64,000 bases of DNA from assembly GCF_004353905.1 (NCBI RefSeq), contig NZ_SMOD01000011.1, positions 124,001 through 188,000 of the forward strand, written 5' to 3'. The notes under the pieces are model-generated. The model did not search any database. It was not told the DNA's origin and saw only the letters and a program-made list of their open reading frames with translations. Shown here piece by piece: positions 26,006 to 33,823 of this stretch. A program made the position numbers and the translations under genes. The DNA comes from Paraburkholderia guartelaensis. Lineage in GTDB: Bacteria; Pseudomonadota; Gammaproteobacteria; Burkholderiales; Burkholderiaceae. Position 1 is the first letter of the stretch. Each line of letters opens with the position of its first letter.

Positions 26006-27535
26006 CTAACCGGCGCGCCGCAGCTTTTTCGGGCTCGCGAACGCGTGTTCCTCGATGACCTGCGCGAGCGTCGCAAAGGCCGGCTCGATTTCCTCGTGCG
26101 GCACGCACGCATAACCCGTTAGCAATCCTTTGCGATCCTGGCGCACGCTGTAGTAGGCCGCGAGGGGGCGCACGATCACGTCCGCGTCGTAGGCGGCCGC
26201 GGCGACTGCGCGATCATCGGTGTGAGAGGGCAGGCCGAGCACGAAGTGCAGACCCGCTTCGTCGCCCATAACGGGCAGTGCGTCGCCGAAGTGGCGCGTG
26301 ACCGCGTCGATCAGCAACTGGCGCCGCTCGCCGTAGAGCGTGCGCATGCGGCGCACGTGCGAAGTGAGATAGCCGTCCATGATGAATTCGGCGAGCACGG
26401 CCTGCTGCATGAGCTGGCCTTCACGATACAGTTCTGCCACGCCCGTGCGGAACGTGGCCGCGAGCCGCTCGGGCACGACCATGTAGCCGATGCGCAGGCC
26501 CGGAAACAGCAGCTTGCCAAGGCTGCCCACGTAGATCACGCGGTCCGACTCGTCGAGACCCTGCAGCGAGGCAAGCGGCCGGCTGCCGTAGCGGAACTCA
26601 CTGTCGTAGTCGTCCTCGATGATCCACACCTTGTGCTGGCGCGCGTATTCGAGCAGCGTACGGCGCCGTGCGAGGCTCATCACCATGCCGAGCGGGTATT
26701 GATGTGAAGGCGTGACGAGCGCGATGCGCGGCGGGTCGCGCAAGTCTTGCTCACGCGGATTGAGCCCTTCGTCGTCGACGGGAATGGGCGCGAGCTTCAA
26801 CCCCGAGGACTGCAAAACACTGCGCGCGCCCCAGTAGCACGGTTCTTCCACCCAGGCGCGGTCGCCCACGTCGGCGAGCAGGCGCACGGCGAGATCGATC
26901 GACTGGTGAATGCCGGTCGTGATGATGATCTGGTCCGGCGTGCAGCGCACCGAGCGCGCCACGCGCAGGTAGTCCGAAAGCGCCCGCCGCAGCGGCCGAT
27001 AACCGCCGCCGGGAGCGTAGGTAAGCAAACCATGATTGGCCGATTTCCACAGCCTGGCCTGCAAGCGGCTCCACGTGCGCGCCGGAAACTCGGCCACATC
27101 GGGGACGCCCGGCATGAAGGCGCCCCACTGCTTGGCGGACACGCCCGCTTCGTCGATGAGCCGTTGGCCGCGCATCGACATGTCGCCGCGCGGGGAGGCG
27201 ACGCTTGCGTCGTCGTCGTCCTCATCGGCGGGCGCGGCGGCCGGCGTTGCCGTGCTCACGGCGGCCGAGTCGGGGCGCGTGTCGGCGACATAGGTGCCGC
27301 TGCCCGTGGTCGAGATCACGTAGCCTTCGGCGCTCAGCTGGTCGTAGACGTGCAGCACGGTGTTGCGCGCCACGCCGAGGTCGACCGCGAGCGTACGGGA
27401 GCTAGGCAGCTTGGTGCCGGGCGCGAGCCGGCCCGTCAGGATGGCCTGCTGCATGAGCTGCAGCAGCTGACGGTAGGCGGGCTCAGCGCTTTCCTTGTCG
27501 AGTTGCGCCGCGAGCCATTCGGACAGGATGACCAT
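26006..27535 (-). CDS. MocR/PdxR-type regulator (GntR winged helix fused to aminotransferase fold)
   Basis: The 509-residue protein has an N-terminal GntR winged helix (AYRQLLQLMQQAILTGRL to TTGSGTYVAD, about 20-85), a linker rich in Asp, and a fold-type I aminotransferase domain. The domain keeps EDDYDSEFRYG near 305 and the PLP lysine at about 341 in VGSLGKLLFPGLRIGY, so PLP binding is likely while transamination is usually lost in this group. MocR regulators sense PLP, GABA, taurine, ectoine or similar compounds as PLP adducts. It lies divergent to a polyamine-type ABC importer, whose substrate is a natural candidate effector. I chose the ATG at 27535; the ATG at 27574 is an alternative. 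Direct repeats cover its upstream region. Confidence 0.92.
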   Translation of the reverse strand: MVILSEWLAAQLDKESAEPAYRQLLQLMQQAILTGRLAPGTKLPSSRTLAVDLGVARNTVLHVYDQLSAEGYVISTTGSGTYVADTRPDSAAVSTATPAAAPADEDDDDASVASPRGDMSMRGQRLIDEAGVSAKQWGAFMPGVPDVAEFPARTWSRLQARLWKSANHGLLTYAPGGGYRPLRRALSDYLRVARSVRCTPDQIIITTGIHQSIDLAVRLLADVGDRAWVEEPCYWGARSVLQSSGLKLAPIPVDDEGLNPREQDLRDPPRIALVTPSHQYPLGMVMSLARRRTLLEYARQHKVWIIEDDYDSEFRYGSRPLASLQGLDESDRVIYVGSLGKLLFPGLRIGYMVVPERLAATFRTGVAELYREGQLMQQAVLAEFIMDGYLTSHVRRMRTLYGERRQLLIDAVTRHFGDALPVMGDEAGLHFVLGLPSHTDDRAVAAAAYDADVIVRPLAAYYSVRQDRKGLLTGYACVPHEEIEPAFATLAQVIEEHAFASPKKLRRAG

Positions 27536-27543
27536 GGCCAAGT

Positions 27544-27593
27544 GGTTCCATCGATAATAATGAAATGGCTCCATTGAATAGAGCCGGGACCAT
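27544..27593 (-). promoter_or_regulatory. Three direct repeats ATGGNNCC, candidate MocR operator
   Basis: On the minus strand ATGGTCCC (27593-27586), ATGGAGCC (27574-27567) and ATGGAACC (27551-27544) occur in the same orientation, starting 19 and 23 bases apart. They lie immediately before the regulator's start codon. MocR proteins are known to bind spaced direct repeats, so this array is a plausible site for autoregulation and for control of the divergent importer. Confidence 0.45.
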
Positions 27594-27697
27594 CTATAGT
27601 AATTCGCACGTCAGGTTCGGTTAATGCCTGTGACGTATTTATTTAATCGCGTCAGAAGGCCGGCCGGAAAAAAGAGCAAGCAAAGGAGACAGGGCGA

Positions 27698-28789
27698 ATG
27701 AAGACCTCGGATGTGATCGTCAGTTTTCGCGGCGTGCGCAAGACCTACGACGGCGAAACGTTGGTCGTCAAACAACTTGACCTTGATATCTACCAAGGAG
27801 AGTTTCTGACGCTGCTCGGGCCGTCCGGCTCTGGCAAGACCACCTGCCTGATGATGCTCGCGGGCTTCGAGTTTCCCACCGGCGGTGAGATCCGCCTCGA
27901 AGGCAAGCTGCTCAACAACGTGCCGCCGCACAAGCGCGACATCGGCATGGTGTTCCAGAACTACGCGCTCTTCCCGCATCTCACGGTTGAACAGAACGTG
28001 GCCTATCCGCTGGGCGTGCGCAAGGTGCCGACCGCCGAGCGTGCGCAGCGTGTGAACGACGCGCTCAAGATGGTGCGCATGGAAGGTTTCGCCAAGCGCT
28101 ATCCCGCGCAGCTCTCGGGCGGCCAGCAGCAGCGCATCGCGCTCGCCCGCGCGCTCGTGTTCCAGCCCAAGCTCGTGCTGATGGACGAACCGCTCGGCGC
28201 GCTCGACAAGCAGTTGCGCGAACATATGCAGTACGAACTGAAATCGCTGCACGAGAAGCTCGGCGTCACGTTCGTCTACGTCACGCACGATCAGGGCGAG
28301 GCGCTCACGATGTCGGACCGCGTGGCCGTGTTCGACAAGGGCATCGTGCAGCAGCTCGATAGCGTGGACCGGCTCTACGAGTCGCCGTGCAACGAGTTCG
28401 TGGCGAACTTCATCGGCGACAGCAACCGGCTGCGCGGCACCATTGCCGCGGTGGATGGCGAGTACTGCGAAATGCATCTCGCCGACGGCACGCGCCTGAA
28501 GGGCCGCAATGTGGCGGGTGCGCAAGCGGGTGCTTCAGCCATCGCCTGCATTCGCCCCGAGCGCATGAAGCTCGCGAACGGATCGAACGGCAACGGCGCG
28601 AACGCGCTGGCGGGCGAAGCGCGCGGCCTCATCTATTTCGGCGACCACGTGCGCATGCGCTGTGGCTTGCACCAGCAGGACGAGTGCTTCGTGAAGGTGC
28701 CGCTCGGCACCGAGGCGCTCGACGGCTTCGCGCCCGGTCAGCCGGTCGCACTCGAATTCGCGCCTGAGCATCTGCGCGTGTTCGCTTGA
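27698..28789 (+). CDS. Polyamine-type ABC importer, ATP-binding subunit
   Basis: The 363-residue ATPase has Walker A GPSGSGKTT from residue 41, Q-loop FQNYALFPHLTV, signature LSGGQQQR at about 138, Walker B LVLMDEP at about 158, and the switch His in YVTHDQ. The C-terminal 100 residues form a TOBE_2 domain (CIRPERMKLANG and the closing VALEFAPEHLRVF), as in PotA and related spermidine/putrescine, iron or thiamine importers. A good GGAGACAGGG site precedes the ATG. It is the first gene of a rightward operon with a binding protein and two permeases, and is divergent from the MocR regulator. The gene set is typical of the polyamine/opine family; substrate is not certain. Confidence 0.92.
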   Translation: MKTSDVIVSFRGVRKTYDGETLVVKQLDLDIYQGEFLTLLGPSGSGKTTCLMMLAGFEFPTGGEIRLEGKLLNNVPPHKRDIGMVFQNYALFPHLTVEQNVAYPLGVRKVPTAERAQRVNDALKMVRMEGFAKRYPAQLSGGQQQRIALARALVFQPKLVLMDEPLGALDKQLREHMQYELKSLHEKLGVTFVYVTHDQGEALTMSDRVAVFDKGIVQQLDSVDRLYESPCNEFVANFIGDSNRLRGTIAAVDGEYCEMHLADGTRLKGRNVAGAQAGASAIACIRPERMKLANGSNGNGANALAGEARGLIYFGDHVRMRCGLHQQDECFVKVPLGTEALDGFAPGQPVALEFAPEHLRVFA

Positions 28790-28801
28790 GGCGTGCGGGC
28801 G

Positions 28802-28823
28802 CGGCGCGCAATCGCGCGCGCCG
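28802..28823. repeat. GC-rich hairpin between ATPase and binding-protein genes
   Basis: CGGCGCGC (28802-28809) pairs with GCGCGCCG (28816-28823) in the 127-base gap. No T run follows, so it more likely affects mRNA stability than ends transcription. Confidence 0.4.
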
Positions 28824-28916
28824 TTGCCTCGCGAAGCAGGCGTCTCGACGATCGGGCCACGTTTCTCGCATCGAAGGGCCCGGCAAGACAAACCACCAAG
28901 GAGAAGGGACTCAACC

Positions 28917-29960
28917 ATGAAGCAGATCGGCAACATGCGCGTTGCAGCGGTCGCGGCCGCGCTCGCACTCTCGTTCGGCGTGGCGAATGCCGCGGAACTG
29001 ACCGTCGTGAACTTTGGCGGCGCCAATGGCAATGCGCAGAAGGCGGCGTTCAACGAGCCGTTCCAGTCGCAGACGGGCAACAAGATCACCGCTGTCGAGT
29101 ACAACGGCGAGCAGGCCAAGGTGAAGGCCATGGTCGACGCGAAGCACGTGGACTGGGACGTGGTGGAAGTCGAAACCGGCGACATCGCGCGCGGCTGCGA
29201 CGAAGGTCTCTATGAGAAGCTCGACTGGGCCAAGCTCGGCAACAAGGGCGACTTCATGAAGGCTGCGCAGCAGCCCTGCGGCGCAGGCTTCTTCGTGTGG
29301 TCCACGGCGCTCGCCTATAACGCGGACAAGCTCAAGACCGCGCCCACCAGCTGGGCCGACTTCTGGGACGTGAAGAAATTCCCGGGCAAGCGCGGCATGC
29401 GCAAGGGCGCTCAGTACAACCTGGAATTCGCACTGATGGCCGACGGCGTGCCGCCGCAGGACGTCTACAAGGTGCTCTCGACCAAGGCCGGCCAGGACCG
29501 CGCGTTCAAGAAACTCGATGAGCTGAAGCCGAACATCCAATGGTGGGAGGCAGGCGCGCAGCCGCCGCAGTTCCTGGTCGCGGGCGACGTGGTGATGTCC
29601 ACGGCGTACAACGGCCGTATCGACGCCGCGCAGCGCGAAGGCAAGAACCTCAAGGTGGTCTGGAACGGCAGCATCTACGACCTCGACTACTGGGCGATCC
29701 CGAAGGGCGCGCCGAACAAGGCGCTGGCCGAGCAGTACATCGCCTATACGCTTTCGCCGAAGCCGCAGCAGGCGTACGCGCAGCATATCGCGTACGGCCC
29801 GGTGAACGCGAATGCGATCAAGGCGCTCGACGCGACGACGCTCGGCAATCTGCCGAACTCGCCGGCCAACGGCAAGAACGCGGTGCAGCAGAACCTCACG
29901 TTCTGGACCGACCATGGCGACGAGCTGGAACAGCGCTTCGCTTCGTGGGCCGCGAAGTAA
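28917..29960 (+). CDS. Periplasmic binding protein of the polyamine-type ABC importer
   Basis: The 347-residue protein has a signal peptide ending VANA at residue 25 and a mature part beginning AELTVVNFGGAN. It belongs to the PotD-like periplasmic binding proteins: KVKAMVDAKHVDWDVVEVE, CGAGFFVWSTALAYNADKL, the WADFWDVKKFPGKRGMR segment, and a C-terminal LPNSPANGKNAVQQNL typical of this family. The AAGGAGAAGGG ribosome site is the strongest in the operon, as expected for the most abundant component. Pocket residues that would tell spermidine from putrescine or another amine cannot be assigned by eye. Some relatives bind opines or mannopine-like compounds. Confidence 0.9.
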   Translation: MKQIGNMRVAAVAAALALSFGVANAAELTVVNFGGANGNAQKAAFNEPFQSQTGNKITAVEYNGEQAKVKAMVDAKHVDWDVVEVETGDIARGCDEGLYEKLDWAKLGNKGDFMKAAQQPCGAGFFVWSTALAYNADKLKTAPTSWADFWDVKKFPGKRGMRKGAQYNLEFALMADGVPPQDVYKVLSTKAGQDRAFKKLDELKPNIQWWEAGAQPPQFLVAGDVVMSTAYNGRIDAAQREGKNLKVVWNGSIYDLDYWAIPKGAPNKALAEQYIAYTLSPKPQQAYAQHIAYGPVNANAIKALDATTLGNLPNSPANGKNAVQQNLTFWTDHGDELEQRFASWAAK

Positions 29961-29974
29961 GGGTGATGTAGTGA

Positions 29975-29999
29975 CGCTCCGGCGCGATGCGCCGGAGCG
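29975..29999. repeat. Perfect hairpin after the binding-protein gene
   Basis: CGCTCCGGCGC (29975-29985) and GCGCCGGAGCG (29989-29999) form an 11-bp stem with a 3-base loop. It lies between binding-protein and permease genes, where such stems often protect the upstream mRNA and lower expression of the permeases. Confidence 0.6.
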
Positions 30000-30026
30000 G
30001 TTTGGCTGCATGGTTGGAGACCGGAT

Positions 30027-31313
30027 GTGACCACAATGACGACCGTGACGAATGTTGCCGGCGCGGCACGCGAAGAGTCCGCGCGCCTGAAGCGAGAACT
30101 GCGCGTTGCGCAAGCGAAGAAGCGCACGATGGCGCTCATGCTGATCGCGCCGCTCGCGATCTTTCTGCTGCTGATTTTCGTGGTGCCGATCGCCGCGCTG
30201 CTCACACGCGCGGTGCAGAACCCCGAAGTGGCGACGGCGCTGCCGCATACCATCACGGCGCTGCGCGACTGGGACCGCAAGAGCGCGCCGCCCGACGCGG
30301 CCTACGCGGCGCTCGCGCAAGACCTGACGGTCGTGCAGGACGGCGATGCGATGGGCGCGCTGGCGCGCCGCCTGAACGTGGAAATCGCGGGCTTTCGCTC
30401 GCTGGTGGCAAAGACGGCGCGCGCCATGCCGCTCGCCGACGACGACGGCAAACCGCTTACGCTCACGCCCGCGCAAACGCGCGCCAAAATCGTCGAACTC
30501 GACGACCGCTGGGGCGACGTCGCCTACTGGCAGGCGATCGCGAAGAACAGCTCGCGCTATTCTCCGTTCTACCTGCTCGCCTCGCTGGACCATCGGCAGG
30601 ATGCGTTCGGCCGCATCGTGGCCGCCGATCCTGAGCAGCAGATCTATCTCGACGTGTTCGCGCGCACCTTCGTCATCAGCGTGTTCGTGACAGTGTTCGC
30701 GTTACTGCTCGGCTATCCGCTCGCCTACTGGATCTCCACGCTCTCCGAGCGCCGCGCGAATCTCGTGATGATTCTCGTGCTGATTCCGTTCTGGACATCG
30801 ATTCTCGTGCGCGTGGCCGCGTGGATCGTGATTCTCCAGGGCGAGGGTCTCGTCAACAAGGCGCTGCTGGGCACGGGCCTCATTTCGCAGCCCTTGACGC
30901 TGCTGTTCAACCGCGTGGGCGTCTACATTTCGATGACGCACATCCTGCTGCCGTTCATGGTGCTGCCGCTCTACAGCGTGATGAAGTCGATTCCGCCGAC
31001 TTACCAGCGCGCGGCCGTGTCGCTCGGCAGCCATCCGTTCGCGGCCTTCTGGCGCGTGTATGTGCCGCAGACGTACCCCGGCGTGGGCGCGGGCGTGCTG
31101 CTCGTGTTCATTCTCTCGATCGGCTACTACATCACGCCGGCGCTGCTCGGCGGCCCGGGCGACCAGATGGTCAGCTACTACGTGGCGTACTTCACCAACG
31201 TGTCGATCAACTGGGGCATGGCCTGCGCGCTCGGCGCGCTGCTGCTCGGGGCGACAACGGTGCTCTATTTCGTCTACGGGCGCTTCACGCGCACGCAACT
31301 GAGCCTCGGCTGA
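30027..31313 (+). CDS. Polyamine-type ABC importer permease, first subunit
   Basis: The 428-residue permease is PotB-like. Helix one is at about 35-58 (LMLIAPLAIFLLLIFVVPIA), then a hydrophilic loop of about 150 residues, then the conserved permease core from about 212, with the coupling helix region AAVSLGSHPFAAFWRVYVPQ near 335. The core matches ordinary PotB; the loop is much longer than in E. coli PotB, which is near 275-285 residues in all. The GTG at 30027 is chosen because GGAGA lies seven bases upstream; the ATG at 30036 would be too far. It sits between the binding protein and the second permease gene. Confidence 0.88.
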   Translation: MTTMTTVTNVAGAAREESARLKRELRVAQAKKRTMALMLIAPLAIFLLLIFVVPIAALLTRAVQNPEVATALPHTITALRDWDRKSAPPDAAYAALAQDLTVVQDGDAMGALARRLNVEIAGFRSLVAKTARAMPLADDDGKPLTLTPAQTRAKIVELDDRWGDVAYWQAIAKNSSRYSPFYLLASLDHRQDAFGRIVAADPEQQIYLDVFARTFVISVFVTVFALLLGYPLAYWISTLSERRANLVMILVLIPFWTSILVRVAAWIVILQGEGLVNKALLGTGLISQPLTLLFNRVGVYISMTHILLPFMVLPLYSVMKSIPPTYQRAAVSLGSHPFAAFWRVYVPQTYPGVGAGVLLVFILSIGYYITPALLGGPGDQMVSYYVAYFTNVSINWGMACALGALLLGATTVLYFVYGRFTRTQLSLG

Positions 31314-31326
31314 GGAAGGCGCAACC

Positions 31327-32166
31327 ATGAAATTCGCCAAACCGCTTTTTGCGCCGCATACGTCAGCCGTCGAACGCGTGTGGTACTTCGCGTTGCGCGC
31401 GCTCGTCGTGCTCACGCTGCTGTATCTGATCCTGCCCGTGCTCGCGATCGTGCCGCTGTCGTTTTCGTCGAGCACGTTCCTGGTCTACCCGATTCCGGGC
31501 TGGTCGCTGCGCTGGTATGAAAACCTCGTGATGTCCGACGAGTGGCGCATGGCCGCGAAAAACAGCTTCATCGTTGGCCCCGCCGCCACGGTCGTGGCGA
31601 CCGTCCTCGGCACGCTCGCGGCCATTGGCATCACAAAGGCCGATTTCCGCGGCAAGTCGCTGCTCATGGCCGTGCTCATCTCGCCGATGATCGTGCCCGT
31701 GGTGGTGGTGGGCGTGGGCATGTATCTGTTCTTCGCGCCGCTCGGCCTCGCCAATACGTATCTTGGCCTGATCCTCGCGCACGCGTCGCTGGGCGTGCCG
31801 TTCGTCGTGACCACGGTGGCGGCCACGCTGCAGGGCTTCAATCACAATCTCGTGCGCGCGAGCCTTTCTCTCGGGGCGAATCCGGTCACGACGTTCTTCC
31901 GCATCACGCTGCCTGTCATCGCACCGGGCGTGATTTCGGGCGCGCTGTTCGCGTTCGCAACGTCGTTCGACGAAGTCGTGGTGACACTCTTCCTCGCGGG
32001 CGCCGACCAGACCACCTTGCCGCGCCAGATGTTCACGGGTATCCGCGAGAACATCAGCCCGACGATCGCGGCGCTCGCCACGATCCTGATCGTGTTCTCC
32101 ACGTGTCTGCTGCTCGCGCTCGAATGGCTGCGCGGCAGGAATGCAGCGCGCGCCGTGAAGGCGTGA
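31327..32166 (+). CDS. Polyamine-type ABC importer permease, second subunit
   Basis: The 279-residue protein is PotC-like, with six predicted helices: LVVLTLLYLILPVLAIVPLS at about 23-42, then ATVVATVLGTLAAIGI, LLMAVLISPMIVPVVVVGVG, the EAA-type coupling region RASLSLGANPVTTFFRITLP near 179-198, and ATILIVFSTCLLLALEWL at the end. The motif SFDEVVVTLFLAG before the last helices is typical of PotC. It starts 13 bases after the first permease and is the last gene of the operon, ended by the terminator at 32185. A GAGGAAGG ribosome site precedes the ATG. Confidence 0.9.
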   Translation: MKFAKPLFAPHTSAVERVWYFALRALVVLTLLYLILPVLAIVPLSFSSSTFLVYPIPGWSLRWYENLVMSDEWRMAAKNSFIVGPAATVVATVLGTLAAIGITKADFRGKSLLMAVLISPMIVPVVVVGVGMYLFFAPLGLANTYLGLILAHASLGVPFVVTTVAATLQGFNHNLVRASLSLGANPVTTFFRITLPVIAPGVISGALFAFATSFDEVVVTLFLAGADQTTLPRQMFTGIRENISPTIAALATILIVFSTCLLLALEWLRGRNAARAVKA

Positions 32167-32184
32167 TCGCGTGAGATGTCGATG

Positions 32185-32216
32185 AAAAAAGGCAGCGCTG
32201 TGGCGCTGCCTTTTTT
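32185..32216. terminator. Strong bidirectional terminator
   Basis: GGCAGCGC (32191-32198) pairs with GCGCTGCC (32203-32210), with AAAAAA before and TTTTTT after the stem. It can end both the importer operon and the convergent amidase gene. Confidence 0.92.
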
Positions 32217-32227
32217 ACTTCTGCGCA

Positions 32228-33703
32228 CTACGCCTGCAGCAGCGGCGGCACACGCCGCTTGACCCACGGCGTGGCCTGATCGTACGCGTGGGCGAGTTGC
32301 AGCACCGAGAGATCCGCCTGCGGCTTGCCGATCACTTGCAGCCCCATCGGCAGTCCCTGCGCATTGAAGCCCGCGGGCACGCTGATGACAGGCAGCCCCG
32401 CGAGACTGCCGCCGATCACGACTTCCATCCAGCGGTGATAGGTATCCATCGTGCGGCCCGCGATCGACTTCGGCCAATGCTCGCTCGCGTCGAACGGGAA
32501 GAGTTGGGCGCTGGGCAGCACGAGGTAGTCGTAACGCTCGAAAAGCGCGAGCAGCGCGTTGTACCACTGGCTGCGCGTGACCGAGGCGTTCCATACGTCT
32601 TCGCCCGAGAGCTTCAAGCCGCCCTCGACTTCCCATTGCGCTTCCGGCTTGAGCAGCGCGCGCTTTTCCGGGTCGCGATAGAGCGCGCCCAGCGTGCCCG
32701 CGCACGAGAAATGGCGCAGCGTGACCCACGTTTGCCATACGCGCTCCATGGCGAAGTCGGGGCGTGCGGCTTCGACCTTGCAGCCCAACGATTCGAAGTC
32801 CTTGAGCGCCGTTTCGCAAAGTGCGAGCACACCTTCTTCCATCGGCAGGTAGCCGCCGTAGTCGCCCAGCCAACCGATGCGCGTGCAACCAAAGTCGCGC
32901 TCGAGCGGGCCCGCGAACTGAGCGGGATCTTCGGCAATGGAAAGTGGCGCCCGCGAGTCGTAGCCCGCCTGGGTGGCAAGGAGCATTGCGAGGTCGGGTA
33001 CAGTGCGGGCCATCGGTCCCGCGTAGCCGAGCTGGTGGAAGAACAGTTCGTGCGCCGGCACGGAGGGCACGCGGCCCTGCGACGGACGAAAGCCGAACAC
33101 GTTGTTCCAGCCGGCGGGATTGCGCAGCGACCCCATCATGTCGCTGCCGTCCGCCACGGGCAGCATGCGCAGCGCCAGCGCCACGGCCGTGCCGCCGCTG
33201 CTGCCGCCCGCGCTACGTGTGGGGTCGTAAGCGTTGAGCGTGGTGCCGAAGACCGTGTTGTAGGTGTTCGAGCCAAGGCCGAATTCCGGCGTGTTCGTCT
33301 TGCCGATGAAAATCGCGCCCTGTGCGCGCATGCGCGCGGCCATCAGGGAATCCGCTGCGGGCACTTCGTTGCGGAACAACGGCGAGCCTTGCGTGTACGG
33401 GATGCCAGCCGTGGGCGTGAGATCCTTCGGCGCTTGCGGCATGCCGTGCATCCAGCCCAGGTACTCGCCTCGCGCGAGCTGGGCGTCGCGTTCGCCCGCC
33501 TCGGCGAGCAGCGTGGCTCTCTCGCGTAGCGAGACAATGGCGTTGGCCGGCGTATTCACGCGCTCGATATGGTCGAGAAACGCCGTCATGACTTCGCGGC
33601 AGGACACCTTACGCAGGCGTATCCATTCCGAAAGCTCAAGCGCGTCGGCCGCGACGAGATCGTTGGGGGACGGTTTTGCGGGGGACAGCGATGCCTGGTT
33701 CAT
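32228..33703 (-). CDS. Amidase-signature family hydrolase
   Basis: The 491-residue protein belongs to the amidase signature family. The Ser-cisSer-Lys triad is visible: Lys93 in MPQAPKDL, the Ser-rich SAGGSSGGTA at 164-172 with the cis-Ser near 168-169, and the nucleophile Ser192 in GSDMMGSLRNPAG. The region before Lys93 reads MPQAPKDL rather than the usual PVAVKD, a small variation. Such enzymes hydrolyse aliphatic or aromatic amides to acid plus ammonia or amine. It converges on the importer operon and is 120 bases from the efflux operon end, and might process an imported amide or acylated amine. The ATG at 33703 gives the usual N terminus; a ribosome site is weak. Confidence 0.9.
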   Translation of the reverse strand: MNQASLSPAKPSPNDLVAADALELSEWIRLRKVSCREVMTAFLDHIERVNTPANAIVSLRERATLLAEAGERDAQLARGEYLGWMHGMPQAPKDLTPTAGIPYTQGSPLFRNEVPAADSLMAARMRAQGAIFIGKTNTPEFGLGSNTYNTVFGTTLNAYDPTRSAGGSSGGTAVALALRMLPVADGSDMMGSLRNPAGWNNVFGFRPSQGRVPSVPAHELFFHQLGYAGPMARTVPDLAMLLATQAGYDSRAPLSIAEDPAQFAGPLERDFGCTRIGWLGDYGGYLPMEEGVLALCETALKDFESLGCKVEAARPDFAMERVWQTWVTLRHFSCAGTLGALYRDPEKRALLKPEAQWEVEGGLKLSGEDVWNASVTRSQWYNALLALFERYDYLVLPSAQLFPFDASEHWPKSIAGRTMDTYHRWMEVVIGGSLAGLPVISVPAGFNAQGLPMGLQVIGKPQADLSVLQLAHAYDQATPWVKRRVPPLLQA

Positions 33704-33823
33704 ACGTGTCTCTCGTTTGCGGATGGAGCAGGGGGAGGGTCATTGTCGCGCAGGCGCGGCGCACGCGGAAGGAAACGAATGGTTGCCGCCGCGGGCTGCT
33801 GGTTGCCGCGTGGGGCGGCCAGG

